Part shown: positions 1-7,746 of the stretch, piece after piece
Layout: each line of letters begins with the position of its first letter
Numbering within the stretch: position 1 is the first letter of the stretch
Assembly: GCF_000759715.1 (NCBI RefSeq)
Contig: NZ_BBLU01000003.1
Coordinates: forward strand, 120,298 to 184,297
Length of the DNA: 64,000 nucleotides
Origin: Demequina mangrovi
Lineage (GTDB): Bacteria > Actinomycetota > Actinomycetes > Actinomycetales > Demequinaceae
Reading direction: 5' to 3'
Notes under the pieces: model-generated
Told to the model about the DNA's origin: nothing
What the model saw: only the letters and a program-made list of their open reading frames with translations
Database searches by the model: none
Position numbers and translations under genes: made by a program

Positions 1-441
1 GGTCACGAACATCGCACCTGCAGCATCGGCCCACCCGAGAACCTCGGACCCGTCGCCGAGCCCATCGCCGTCCGAGTCCGCGCGCGTCGGATCCGACACC
101 CCCTCGAACACCGCCTCCACACCCGAGCCCGACACCACCGCACCGGCCTCCACCCCGTCGGCGAGACCATCACCATCGGTGTCCGCGACGTCGGGATCGG
201 TGACGTGCACGGCACCTCCTGCGGTGTGCCAGCCCGAAGTCTCGACGCGATCCGTCAATCCGTCCCCGTCGGTGTCGGCGTCACGGTCGGAGGCGACCGT
301 CCATCCGACGATGCCTACGAGGGCAACCACTGCGCACGATGCGGCCACAGTCCAGCCGAGACGACGCCTGTTCGGAGCCTGTTCCGGCGCAGCCTCAGCG
401 GGCGAATCGCCTGGCAACTGGGGCTCCAACGGGTCATCCAC
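1..441 (-). CDS. Membrane-anchored protein with thrombospondin type 3-like Ca-binding repeats (partial)
   Basis: The frame is open from a GTG at 441 to the left edge, so the C-terminus lies outside the window (147 codons seen). Residues 1-29 are acidic/proline-rich and then basic. Residues 30-50 form one hydrophobic segment, so the rest probably lies outside the cell. After it come three calcium-binding style repeats, DTDGDGLTD near 57, DTDGDGLAD near 88 and DSDGDGLGD near 122, each followed by a short spacer. These match the DxDxDG type of thrombospondin type 3 repeat that is common in large secreted or surface proteins. No Shine-Dalgarno decides the start; an in-frame GTG at 459 is an alternative. 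The function of the missing part is unknown. Confidence 0.72.
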   Translation of the reverse strand, partial: MDDPLEPQLPGDSPAEAAPEQAPNRRRLGWTVAASCAVVALVGIVGWTVASDRDADTDGDGLTDRVETSGWHTAGGAVHVTDPDVADTDGDGLADGVEAGAVVSGSGVEAVFEGVSDPTRADSDGDGLGDGSEVLGWADAAGAMFVT

Positions 442-523
442 GCGCCAAGTGTGCCGCACCCACCTACCCGCACTCCAGCACTTTCTGGCATCGATTGCCC
501 CGACGGCGCGAGGCGCCGAGTCC

Positions 524-1429
524 TCAGAACCGCGAGCCGTGGCCGCCCTCACGTTCGGCGGCGCCCTCATGGGGCACCGGGCACCCGCCCGGGAACGTCC
601 CGAGATCCTCGACGCGGTAGCCCTCGGGGTAGCTGCGGATCCACGGCAGGTCGGCCACGGCCGTCGGCTTCGAGTTCGCCGGCAGCAGCCCCGCGAGCCT
701 GCCGCGCAGCCGCACGGCCCCGCGTGACAGTCCGCGCACCCCGCGCGACGGCTTCTCGTAGCGGAAGGCCTCGAGCAGCGCATCGTCCATGAGCGCGCGG
801 CTGAAGGGCTCCATGAGCGCCTTCGGAACCCGTGGGTGGAACGTCAGCAGCAGCGCGAGGGTGGCGTCGGCGACGCGGCGGGCGCCCTCGTCGAAGGCGA
901 AGCGCTCGGCCTCGTAGCCGTCCATGAGCGCCGCGAAGCCGTCGTAGGTCTCGGGGACGTCCGGGATGTTCATGTGCCGACCGAGCTCGCGGTAGTAGTG
1001 CACCGACGCCTCGAGCTCGCCCGCGGTGAAGGGCCGCTTGCCGTAGTCGTCCATCCATCGCTTGGGCACCACCACGAAGGTCGAGAGGACGTAGCGGAAC
1101 TCGTGGTCGGGGATGTCGTAGGCGCGGTGCATCTGGTTGATGCGGCGGATCGCGGAGCGCGCCTCGGGATCCGTGAAGCCGAGCCGCGTCGGCGCCTCGA
1201 GCAGCAGCGCGGTGTCGTCGTAGCGCTTCTGGGTGCGCCCGGTGAACTCGCCGGTGCGGTCGAGGAGCCCGCCGATGCCCGGGACCGCGTACGTGCGGAA
1301 GAGCGCGAAGCTGAGCGCCTGGTTCATGTCCCACGGGAACTCGAGCATGACGAGGTTCCGGTAGATCTCGACGAAGTCGCTCGCCGGATCGAGCGACTCG
1401 TTCACGCGTTTCCAGTGATCGCGCCTCAT
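524..1429 (-). CDS. MpaB/rubber-oxygenase-like protein (DUF2236)
   Basis: This 301-residue protein has the pattern of the DUF2236 family (oxygenase MpaB family): RTYAVP near 45, a TGEFTGRTQKRYDDT stretch near 59-73, IRRINQMH ending in His101, and STFVVVPKRW near 116. Family members related to the latex-clearing and MpaB oxygenases bind heme through conserved histidines; His101 is a candidate ligand. The substrate is unknown. I chose the ATG at 1429 rather than a TTG 9 nt upstream because a TAGGTT box lies 7 nt before it, which fits a leaderless promoter. The gene stands alone between the partial surface protein and the cysteine hydrolase. Confidence 0.8.
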   Translation of the reverse strand: MRRDHWKRVNESLDPASDFVEIYRNLVMLEFPWDMNQALSFALFRTYAVPGIGGLLDRTGEFTGRTQKRYDDTALLLEAPTRLGFTDPEARSAIRRINQMHRAYDIPDHEFRYVLSTFVVVPKRWMDDYGKRPFTAGELEASVHYYRELGRHMNIPDVPETYDGFAALMDGYEAERFAFDEGARRVADATLALLLTFHPRVPKALMEPFSRALMDDALLEAFRYEKPSRGVRGLSRGAVRLRGRLAGLLPANSKPTAVADLPWIRSYPEGYRVEDLGTFPGGCPVPHEGAAEREGGHGSRF

Positions 1430-1470
1430 GCCTCGCAACCTACGTCACACGAGGCGCGCTGTGAACGGGC

Positions 1471-2022
1471 TCATCCTCCGAACATGACCTGCGCGGCCTC
1501 GAGCACGCGTGCCTCCTTGCCAGGGGCGCTCTGGTAGCTCCAGTAGAGGTTGGTGTGCGCGATGACCTGCCGCGGCGGTGGTGCACCGTAGGAGGTGAGG
1601 TCGGCGGTGGTGTGGGCGTCCGAGACCAGCATCACGTCGTAGCCGCGCGCGAAGCCGCCGTGGATGGTCGAGCGCACGCAGGCATCGGACTGCGCCCCGC
1701 ACACCACGAGGGCGCCGACGCCCGCCTTCGCGAGAACGGCCTCCAGGGACGTGCCCTCGAAGGCGTCGCCATGCTCCTTCGCCACCACCGCCTCGTCCGC
1801 TGTCGGCACCAGCGACGGCACGATGCGCCACCCGTCCTCCCCGACGGCACCGTCGAGCGTGTCCTGGATCCACACCACCGTCACGCCCGCCTGACGGGCG
1901 CGCGCCACCAGGTCGGCGATGCGCGCGGTCACGCCGTCGCGGTCCACCGCCGCCGCGACGACGTCGCGCTGCATGTCGACCACGATCAGCGCGGTCCCGT
2001 CCCTGCCTTCGAACGTGCTCAT
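1471..2022 (-). CDS. Cysteine hydrolase, isochorismatase-like family
   Basis: This 183-residue protein has the isochorismatase fold with its catalytic triad visible: Asp16 in IVVDMQRD, Lys82 in VVAKEHGDAF and Cys115 in GAQSDACVRST. The C-terminal NLYWSYQ segment is typical of the nicotinamidase/isochorismatase-like hydrolases of this size. The family hydrolyses amides or enol ethers; which substrate applies here cannot be read from the sequence. The start ATG follows a TAGCGT box by 6 nt (TAGCGT-GAGCGC-ATG), pointing to a leaderless transcript. There is no evidence that it acts on isochorismate despite men genes elsewhere in the window. Confidence 0.85.
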   Translation of the reverse strand: MSTFEGRDGTALIVVDMQRDVVAAAVDRDGVTARIADLVARARQAGVTVVWIQDTLDGAVGEDGWRIVPSLVPTADEAVVAKEHGDAFEGTSLEAVLAKAGVGALVVCGAQSDACVRSTIHGGFARGYDVMLVSDAHTTADLTSYGAPPPRQVIAHTNLYWSYQSAPGKEARVLEAAQVMFGG

Positions 2023-2085
2023 GCGCTCACGCTACGGCGGGCCACCGACATCGGCCACGGGCCCCAGAGGGCCGGCCGCACATCG

Positions 2086-2961
2086 TCAGCGCAGGTAGCC
2101 GCGCGAGCGGGCCATCTCCTCGAGGCGCGCGATGCGCTGGTCCATCGGCGGGTGCGTGGCGAACAGGTTCGCGAGGCCCTCGCCGCGGAAGGGGTTCGCG
2201 ATCATCATGTGCGAGACGTTCTCGAGCTGCGGCGTGTCCTTGAGCGGACGGGCGCGCGTGCCGGTCTCGAGCTTGCGCAGCGCCGAGGCGAGCGCGAGCG
2301 GGTCGCCGGTGAGCGTCGCGCCGTCCTCGTCGGCGTCGTACTCGCGGGTGCGCGAGATCGCCATGCGGATGAGGCTCGCGGCGATCGGCGCGAGGATGAG
2401 CATCGCGAGCAGCCCGAAGATGCCCAGCGGGTTCTCGCGGTTGTTGCCGCCGCCCCCGAAGAAGAACATCATCTGCGCGACCGCGGTGATCATGCCGGCG
2501 AAGGCCGCCGCGACCGAGCCGATGAGGATGTCGCGGTTGTACACGTGCATGAGCTCGTGACCCAGCACGCCGCGCAGCTCGCGCTCGTCGAGCAGCTGGA
2601 GGATGCCCTCGGTGCAGCACACCGCGGAGTTCTGCGGGTTGCGACCGGTCGCGAACGCGTTGGGCGCGGCGGTCGGCGAGACATAGAGCTGCGGCATCGG
2701 CTGGTTGGCCTCGCGGCTGAGGTCGCGGACGATGCGGTACATCGCGGGCTGCTCGACCTCGGTGACGGGGCGCGCATGCATCGCGCGGATCGCCAGCGAC
2801 GCGGAGTTCCAGTAGCCGAAGGCGGTCCCGAACACCGAGAACAGCGCGAACATCCACAGGTACTGGCCGCCGCCGATGAGCGAGCCGAGCGTGAGCATCA
2901 CCACCCACAGCAGCACGAACAGACCGGTGGTCTTCAGCCCGTTGAAGTACTTCCTGCCCAC
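2086..2961 (-). CDS. htpX: Membrane zinc metalloprotease HtpX
   Basis: This is a 291-residue M48B protease. It has two N-terminal membrane helices (about 10-60), the zinc motif HELMH at 135-139 with Glu136 catalytic, two further hydrophobic segments (about 145-200), and the third zinc ligand Glu207 in SRTREYDAD. The NAFATG motif before the zinc site is also conserved. HtpX degrades misfolded membrane proteins. I chose the GTG at 2961 because GGAGGA lies just upstream and the protein then starts [11 protein letters not shown], like other actinobacterial HtpX; the open frame continues upstream without a better start. In mycobacteria htpX is near menJ and grcC; here those genes are 15-30 kb away. 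Confidence 0.93.
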   Translation of the reverse strand: MGRKYFNGLKTTGLFVLLWVVMLTLGSLIGGGQYLWMFALFSVFGTAFGYWNSASLAIRAMHARPVTEVEQPAMYRIVRDLSREANQPMPQLYVSPTAAPNAFATGRNPQNSAVCCTEGILQLLDERELRGVLGHELMHVYNRDILIGSVAAAFAGMITAVAQMMFFFGGGGNNRENPLGIFGLLAMLILAPIAASLIRMAISRTREYDADEDGATLTGDPLALASALRKLETGTRARPLKDTPQLENVSHMMIANPFRGEGLANLFATHPPMDQRIARLEEMARSRGYLR

Positions 2962-3127
2962 GTGTCCTCCGTCTTCGCCTCGGTCGGAGAACGCGCGTCG
3001 GCGCGCGCCGGTTCCCCCCTGCGGGGAATCGTGCCACGGACCAGCGACACCCGGTGTCATTCGAGGCGCGAAGGCGTGGCGCGGCGACGCGCGCGGCTCC
3101 CCCGGACGGAGGTGCCCGGAGAGATGC

Positions 3128-3169
3128 GTGAGGCCGATGCGACGGTCTCAGCCGTCGCATCGGCCTCAC
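3128..3169 (-). terminator. Strong hairpin terminator downstream of fprA
   Basis: An 18-bp perfect inverted repeat (3128-3145 and 3152-3169) with a 6-nt loop lies 45 nt past the fprA stop. No T-tract follows, as is usual in actinobacteria. It separates fprA from htpX, which has its own ribosome binding site. Confidence 0.85.
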
Positions 3170-3213
3170 GGTTCACTCCCGTCATTGGGAGTCGACCTCA
3201 GGGGGAGTCCACG

Positions 3214-4608
3214 TCAGGGCGAGACGTTGTGGACCGCGCGGCTCAGCGCGATCTCCGTCATCTCCTCGCGCGGGACCACCTTGATGCGCTCGCGACCGTG
3301 CGGCTCGCCGACCGCGCGCTCGTGCGTGTCGAGGATCTCCCAGTCGGCCCACTGGATCACCGGCACGCCGCGCTCCTTGAGCAGGCGCAGCACGTTGTCG
3401 GGGCTGAGCTGGGCCGGGGTGGCCTTGGTCTCGGCGTAGAGCGTCGGAGCGTCCTCGACGAGGTTCGCGATGGTCTCGCTCGCATCGGACTTGGTGTGGC
3501 CGATGAGGCCCACCGGGCCTCGCTTGATCCAGCCGGTGGCGTAGTAGCCCTGGAGGTGCTCGCCCGACTCGTCGACCACGCGGCCGCCCTCGTTGCGGAT
3601 GGTGCCCTTCTCGCCGTTGAACGGGATGCCCTCGATCTCGGTGCCCCAGTAGCCCACCGCGCGGTACACGGCCTGAACCGGGTAGTCGATGAACTCGCCC
3701 GTGCCCTTGACCGAGCCGTCGCCCTGCAGCGCGGTGCGCTCCACGCGCACGCCGGCGACCTTGCCGTCCTCGCCGAGCACCTCGTGCGGGCTCTGGAGGA
3801 AGTGCAGGTGGATGCGGCGCGACGCGGTGCCGGGCTCCTTGAGCGCGTAGTCGGTGAGGGTCTTCACCACCTGCTTCTGCTGCTTGTTGGTCTCGGCGTA
3901 CTCGAGCGAGGCCTCGTCGAACTCGTAGTCCGTCTCGGGGTACACGACGATGTCGACGTCGGGCACGTGGCCGAGCTCGCGCAGCTCGAGCGGCGAGAAC
4001 TTCACCTGCGCGGGTCCGCGGCGCCCGAACACGTGGACGTCGGTCACGGGCGACGACGTGAGGCCGTCGACCACGTTGGCCGGGATCTCCGTCGGCATGA
4101 GGTCCTTGACGTGCTTGGCGAGGATGCGGGCGACGTCGAGCGCGACGTTGCCGACGCCGAAGATCGCGACCTCCTTCGCGTCGAGCGGCCACGTGCGCGG
4201 CACGTCGGGGTGGCCGTCGTACCAGGACACGAAGTCGGCGGCGCCGAAGGAGCCTTCAAGGTCGATACCAGGGATGTCGAGGTCGGCATCCTTGAACGAG
4301 CCGGTCGCGAAGATCACCGCGTCGTAGTGCTCGCGGAGCTCCTCGAGCGAGATGTCCTCGCCCACGTTGACGTTGGCCAGCAGGCGGATGTCGCCGCGGC
4401 CGATGACGTTCGCGAGCGCGACGATGATCTGCTTGATGCGCGGGTGGTCGGGGGCGACGCCGTAGCGCACGAGACCGAACGGGGCGGGCAGGCGCTCGAT
4501 GATGTCGATCGACACGTTGAGGTCGGTCTTGGACAGGATGTCGGCGGCGTAGGTGCCGGCCGGTCCGGCGCCGATGATGGCGACACGGAGCGGGCGTTGG
4601 GTCGTCAC
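3214..4608 (-). CDS. fprA: Ferredoxin-NADP+ reductase, FprA/adrenodoxin reductase type
   Basis: This 464-residue flavoprotein starts with an FAD-binding GAGPAG (13-18) and the APFGLVRYGVAPDHP motif of the mycobacterial FprA and adrenodoxin reductase family. A NADP-binding GVGNVALDVARIL follows, then FGRRGPAQVKFS and AVYRAVGYWG. It moves electrons between NADPH and ferredoxin. The GTG at 4608 is preceded by GAGGAG at good spacing. A TATACT box (4694-4699, read on the minus strand) is a possible -10. The adjacent sulfite reductase is of the ferredoxin-dependent type, so this reductase may feed it. It shares an upstream 25-bp element with the next operon. Confidence 0.93.
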   Translation of the reverse strand: MTTQRPLRVAIIGAGPAGTYAADILSKTDLNVSIDIIERLPAPFGLVRYGVAPDHPRIKQIIVALANVIGRGDIRLLANVNVGEDISLEELREHYDAVIFATGSFKDADLDIPGIDLEGSFGAADFVSWYDGHPDVPRTWPLDAKEVAIFGVGNVALDVARILAKHVKDLMPTEIPANVVDGLTSSPVTDVHVFGRRGPAQVKFSPLELRELGHVPDVDIVVYPETDYEFDEASLEYAETNKQQKQVVKTLTDYALKEPGTASRRIHLHFLQSPHEVLGEDGKVAGVRVERTALQGDGSVKGTGEFIDYPVQAVYRAVGYWGTEIEGIPFNGEKGTIRNEGGRVVDESGEHLQGYYATGWIKRGPVGLIGHTKSDASETIANLVEDAPTLYAETKATPAQLSPDNVLRLLKERGVPVIQWADWEILDTHERAVGEPHGRERIKVVPREEMTEIALSRAVHNVSP

Positions 4609-4740
4609 AGGAACTCCTCGAGGTGCTGGCGAGCGGGTGCATCCGGGGAGGGGGACGAGGTCCGCCTCTCCCGGGCCCGGCGAACGGCACCAGAGTATAG
4701 ACACGTCATCGCCGCGTCCCACCAGCCCCGATGCCCGGGT

Positions 4741-4783
4741 ACCCCCAGGGGCATCGGCCCTGGTAGATGCCCTCCGGGGTATA
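4741..4783. promoter_or_regulatory. GC-tract dyads upstream of fprA (possible operator)
   Basis: Two imperfect dyads sit in the gap upstream of fprA: ACCCCCAGGGGCAT at 4741-4754 and ATGCCCTCCGGGGTATA at 4767-4783. The first belongs to a 25-bp segment (4741-4765) that recurs with 21/25 identity, in the same orientation, at 7475-7499. The ACCCC/GGGGT architecture resembles operators of the CsoR/CstR/FrmR family of metal- or persulfide-sensing repressors. That link is inference; no such regulator is in the window. Confidence 0.4.
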
Positions 4784-4814
4784 GATCGACGCGCACGCGC
4801 GGACGATGCGGCGC

Positions 4815-5465
4815 CTACCGCCGGTGCGCCGCCTCGGCGGCGTCGAGACCCTCGTAGCCCGCGAGGATCACCGTGTAGGCGACGGTGCGCCACGTGAGGT
4901 TCTGGCCCGTCTCGACGAGCGAGTCGACCAGCGCCCGGTACAGCGCGAGCGTGCGGTCGGAGTACGTGGCGAGCTCGCCGCGCAGGTACGTCTCGAACGA
5001 GGTCGCGTCCCGCGTGTCCTCGGCGGTGGTGAGCACCCGCATGCCCGCCGCGAGCGCCGGGTACCGGCGATGGAAGTCGCGCGCCCACCCCAGCTGCGTC
5101 GTGATGAGCGCCTCGTGCGCCGCGATCCGCGCGTCGGGCAGCACGGGCAGATGGGGCGCGAGCTCGCGGGCGTAGCGCTCGGGGTCCGTGGGCTCCATCA
5201 TGCGGGCGTACTTCTCGGTCAGCAGGTTGCGTCCCGCCGCCTCGGCCGCCTCCAGGTCGGCCAGGTACGAGTCGAGCAGCGGCATCGGCCAGGTCATGAA
5301 CTGGCCGAGGCGCTGGACCTCGAACTCGGCGGGGTCGTCCTGGCACGCGGCGCGGCCGTCCTCGCCGCGCACGCGCTGGAACTGCGCCCACTCGAGCGCG
5401 ACCACCTCGCGCGCCCGGTCGAGCCGCGCCGCGCGCTGGTCGTAGGTCTCGCCGGGGTGCGTCAC
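4815..5465 (-). CDS. DUF4125 family protein
   Basis: This 216-residue protein matches the DUF4125 pattern as I remember it: REVVALEWAQFQ near the start, a CQDDPAEFEVQRLGQF stretch, LLDSYLADLEAA, GRNLLTEKYARMM, TSFETYLRGELATYS and a final GYEGLDAAEAA. The function of the family is not established. It has no signal peptide or membrane segment, so it is probably cytosolic. The GTG start overlaps the stop of the upstream TPR-DUF4037 gene by 4 nt (GTGA), so the two are translationally coupled and likely work together. A GGACGATGC element lies just past the stop at 4801. Confidence 0.8.
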   Translation of the reverse strand: MTHPGETYDQRAARLDRAREVVALEWAQFQRVRGEDGRAACQDDPAEFEVQRLGQFMTWPMPLLDSYLADLEAAEAAGRNLLTEKYARMMEPTDPERYARELAPHLPVLPDARIAAHEALITTQLGWARDFHRRYPALAAGMRVLTTAEDTRDATSFETYLRGELATYSDRTLALYRALVDSLVETGQNLTWRTVAYTVILAGYEGLDAAEAAHRR

Positions 5466-7375
5466 AGCGCCCTCAGCCACGGGTCGGAGATGCGCGCGCC
5501 CAGCTGAGCGCGGTGCGCCTCGAGGAAGTCGCCGGTCTCGCGCGACAGGCCCTGGTCGCGCAGCTCGCGCACCACCTGGGCGCACACGTCGGCGATCGCG
5601 GCCTCGAGACCCTCGCGCGCCGGGCCCGCCCCCGCGCCGCCCTCCCCGAAGCCGGCGCCGCCCAGGCACGCCGCCGAGGCGAGCCGCACGGCGTCCGACA
5701 GACGCGCATGGACGCCCGGCAGACGCGTCGCGGGTCTGGCGGCGAGCGCGCGCAGCGCGGCGAAGCGCCACTTGTAGTACGGCAGGTAGCCCACGGCGGA
5801 GGGCCGGTTGAGCAGGAACACGGCGGACGATGCGGCGTCGACGAACTCGGCGACCGCGAGCCAGGCCGCCTCGCCGTCGCCCCGGGCGAGCATCCGCGGA
5901 ACGTTGTACTGGCCCGCCTGCGCCATCATCCCGATCCGCCGCGACACGAGCGCGAGCCTCACGTCGTCGGGCATCCGCCGGAAGCCGTCGCGCACCCGCG
6001 AGAACGCCCCGAGCGGATCGCGGAACACCGCACCGTTGGTCGCCGCCGCGAGCGTCGCCTCGTCGAGCAGGAGCCACGCGTGCGGCGTCGCGGGCGCCTC
6101 GCGATGCCCAGTGAGCCCCTCGAAGAACTCCCCGATCTCGAAGACCCCGACCCGCCGGCCCCCGCCCGTGGCCCGCGCGGTCGCCGGGCTCGCCTCGTGC
6201 CCGCGATGCTCGCGCGGCAGGGCGTCGTAGTCGGCCTGGAGCGCCGCGCCGTGGGCCGCGTGATCCTCGGCCGTGAGCCACACGCAGAAGCCCGGACCCG
6301 AGTCGTGGTCGCGCGACAGCGCGTCGTCGAAGCCGTACCGGTCCGAGCCGTGCCCCACGAGCCCGACCGCGGCGCGCGCCAGCAGCGCGGGGTGACGCTC
6401 CTGCATCATCGGCAGCCCGACCTGCTCCCAGTACGAGCGCGCGAGCTCGAGCCCGGTGAGCGGCTCGGGCGCGGGACGCTCGGGAGCGGCAAGGGACGAT
6501 GCGTCGGGAGCCTCCGGCGCCGACCCGGTCGGGGACGATGCCGCCAGCGCCGCGCGCGCCTCCGCGAGGTTCGCCGCGGTGACCGCGTGCGCGTCGGACC
6601 CGGTGCCGTAGCACTCGGCGACGATCGCGAGCGCGCGCTCGTACGCGTCGACCGCCTCGGCGAGCCTGCCCATGCGGAAGCACGCCTCGGCGTGGCCGGC
6701 GAGCGTCGCGGCCGCATGCGGATCGCCCTCGTGTCCGCCGCGGCGCAGGATCGCCATCGCTGCGCCCGCATGCGCGGCGGCCTCGTCGGGGAGCTCGAGC
6801 CGGAAGCACTCGAGCGCGAGGTTGGTGCGGGTGCCCGCGATGTCGAGGTCGGCTCCGGGATCCACGGTGGCCGCCTCGAGGATCGCGAGCGCGGCCTCGA
6901 GCTCGCGCCGCGCCCCCGCATGGTCGCCGCGGTCCGAGCGCAGCAGCGCGAGGTTGTTGCGCAGCGCGGCGAGCCGACGGTCGCGCGGCCCCATCGTCGC
7001 CTCGGCCTCCGCGAGCGCCCGGCCGTACGCGGCCTCCGCATCGTCCAGCCGCCCCGCCGCGCGACGCGCGGTCGCGATGTTGATCCACGTGGTCGCGGAG
7101 GCCTCGCTGCCGGCGAGCCGCAACGCCTCCAGCAGCGCCTCGGCCTCGCGGGCCGCCGCGAGCGCGTCCTCGTGCCTGCTCACCGAGCGGTGGAAGCCCA
7201 TCGCCTCGTTGAGGACCGTGAGCTCGGCGCCACGGTCGCCCGCCTCGCGCGCCGCGGAGAGCGCCTCACGGATCAGCGGCTCGGCGTCGGTCGCGCCGCG
7301 GTGCTCGGCGAAGGCGCGGTCGAGCGCGCGGAGGAACCCCTCGACGTCGTACCCGGGTGCGCTGTCGGTCGTCAT
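5462..7375 (-). CDS. TPR protein fused to DUF4037 nucleotidyltransferase-like domain
   Basis: This is a 637-residue two-part protein. Residues about 10-275 are alpha-helical tetratricopeptide repeats, for instance TAANLAEARAAL and DDAEAAYGRALAEAE. A linker at about 279-307, rich in Ala, Pro and Ser, carries two GGACGATGC DNA elements. The second half starts with GLELARSYWEQVG and holds GSDRYGFDDALSRDHDSGP near 343-361, the signature of DUF4037 proteins. Its GS plus acidic residues resembles a nucleotidyltransferase active site. The ATG at 7375 has GAGGACG upstream and replaces a longer open frame without support. It forms an operon with the overlapping DUF4125 gene. Its biological role is unknown. 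Confidence 0.8.
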   Translation of the reverse strand: MTTDSAPGYDVEGFLRALDRAFAEHRGATDAEPLIREALSAAREAGDRGAELTVLNEAMGFHRSVSRHEDALAAAREAEALLEALRLAGSEASATTWINIATARRAAGRLDDAEAAYGRALAEAEATMGPRDRRLAALRNNLALLRSDRGDHAGARRELEAALAILEAATVDPGADLDIAGTRTNLALECFRLELPDEAAAHAGAAMAILRRGGHEGDPHAAATLAGHAEACFRMGRLAEAVDAYERALAIVAECYGTGSDAHAVTAANLAEARAALAASSPTGSAPEAPDASSLAAPERPAPEPLTGLELARSYWEQVGLPMMQERHPALLARAAVGLVGHGSDRYGFDDALSRDHDSGPGFCVWLTAEDHAAHGAALQADYDALPREHRGHEASPATARATGGGRRVGVFEIGEFFEGLTGHREAPATPHAWLLLDEATLAAATNGAVFRDPLGAFSRVRDGFRRMPDDVRLALVSRRIGMMAQAGQYNVPRMLARGDGEAAWLAVAEFVDAASSAVFLLNRPSAVGYLPYYKWRFAALRALAARPATRLPGVHARLSDAVRLASAACLGGAGFGEGGAGAGPAREGLEAAIADVCAQVVRELRDQGLSRETGDFLEAHRAQLGARISDPWLRAL

Positions 7376-7414
7376 GCTCACGTCCTCGCGGCGACGGCAC
7401 ACGCGGCCGCCCTT

Positions 7415-7447
7415 GCGCCAGGGTAGGCACCGCATCGTCCCTGGCGC
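7415..7447. promoter_or_regulatory. Dyad in the upstream region of the TPR-DUF4037 operon
   Basis: A 9-bp inverted repeat, GCGCCAGGG at 7415-7423 and CCCTGGCGC at 7439-7447, lies 40-72 nt upstream of the TPR-DUF4037 start. Its right arm contains one end of GTCCCTGGCGCA, which recurs at 7512-7523, and its loop contains a GCATCGTCC element. It may be an operator or a transcript hairpin. Confidence 0.4.
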
Positions 7448-7474
7448 AGGGTCGAAGGACCCGCGGCCGTGCAC

Positions 7475-7516
7475 ACCCCCGGGGGCATACGCCCTGCTAC
7501 CTGGGACCCTGGTCCC
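7475..7516. promoter_or_regulatory. Shared 25-bp element and adjacent dyad in divergent upstream region
   Basis: The segment 7475-7499 starts ACCCCCGGGGGCAT and matches 4741-4765 at 21 of 25 positions. Immediately after it, GGGACC-CT-GGTCCC (7503-7516) forms a perfect 6-bp dyad. Both lie between the TPR-DUF4037 gene (minus) and the sulfite reductase leader (plus), so they could act on either side. The repeat upstream of fprA argues for a role in the minus-strand units. Confidence 0.4.
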
Positions 7517-7575
7517 TGGCGCATCGGCCCCGAAAGGGTTCCCAGAGCGGCCGTTGATGTGACATCATCGCCGCC

Positions 7576-7644
7576 ATGGCAATCGCGACGGACGTCCAGG
7601 CACGCAAGTGCTGCGTCTGCTGTGCCATGTGTCTGTCGGCCTAG
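7576..7644 (+). CDS. Cysteine-rich leader peptide (attenuator uORF)
   Basis: A 22-codon open frame starts at the ATG at 7576 and ends at TAG 7642-7644. Codons 12-19 read KCCVCCAMC in context, with five cysteine codons within eight. It sits about 100 nt upstream of sulfite reductase and cysH. Short polycysteine ORFs upstream of sulfur-assimilation genes are known in mycobacteria as cysteine-responsive attenuators: ribosomes stall when cysteinyl-tRNA is low. No Shine-Dalgarno precedes the ATG, so the RNA may be leaderless. GATGTGACATC (7555-7565) just upstream is an 11-bp palindrome that may bind a regulator. Confidence 0.75.
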   Translation: MAIATDVQARKCCVCCAMCLSA

Positions 7645-7677
7645 CCGCCCACGGATAGAAGTTCTCATCCATCCGGG

Positions 7678-7697
7678 GCGCTCGGCCTGACGAGCGC
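7678..7697 (+). promoter_or_regulatory. Hairpin between cysteine leader ORF and sulfite reductase
   Basis: GCGCTCG (7678-7684) pairs with CGAGCGC (7691-7697) around a 6-nt loop. It lies 33 nt after the leader peptide stop and 50 nt before the sulfite reductase start. It is a candidate for the structure that responds to ribosome position on the leader. The competing structure was not worked out. Confidence 0.4.
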
Positions 7698-7746
7698 AAC
7701 CCTCGCCACGCCGTAGCTCCCCCTCCTGACCACCTCTGGAGCCGCT

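Noticed and set aside
3181-3195. GTCATTGGGAGTCGA after fprA is identical to part of the menC promoter repeat
   Set aside because: A 15-nt match is expected several times by chance in a window of this size. It lies downstream of a stop codon near the terminator and covers only part of the 18-bp operator.
4801-4814. Read-through of DUF4125 or a small ORF between it and fprA
   Set aside because: DUF4125 has a clear in-frame stop at 4815, and the 206-nt gap to fprA contains only dyads, a -10-like box and one GGACGATGC element.
1555-4857. A 1100-codon open frame on the plus strand
   Set aside because: It runs antisense across the cysteine hydrolase, HtpX and FprA genes. Its composition is Arg/His/Val/Asp-rich, as expected for a GC-rich shadow frame, and it has no recognisable domain.
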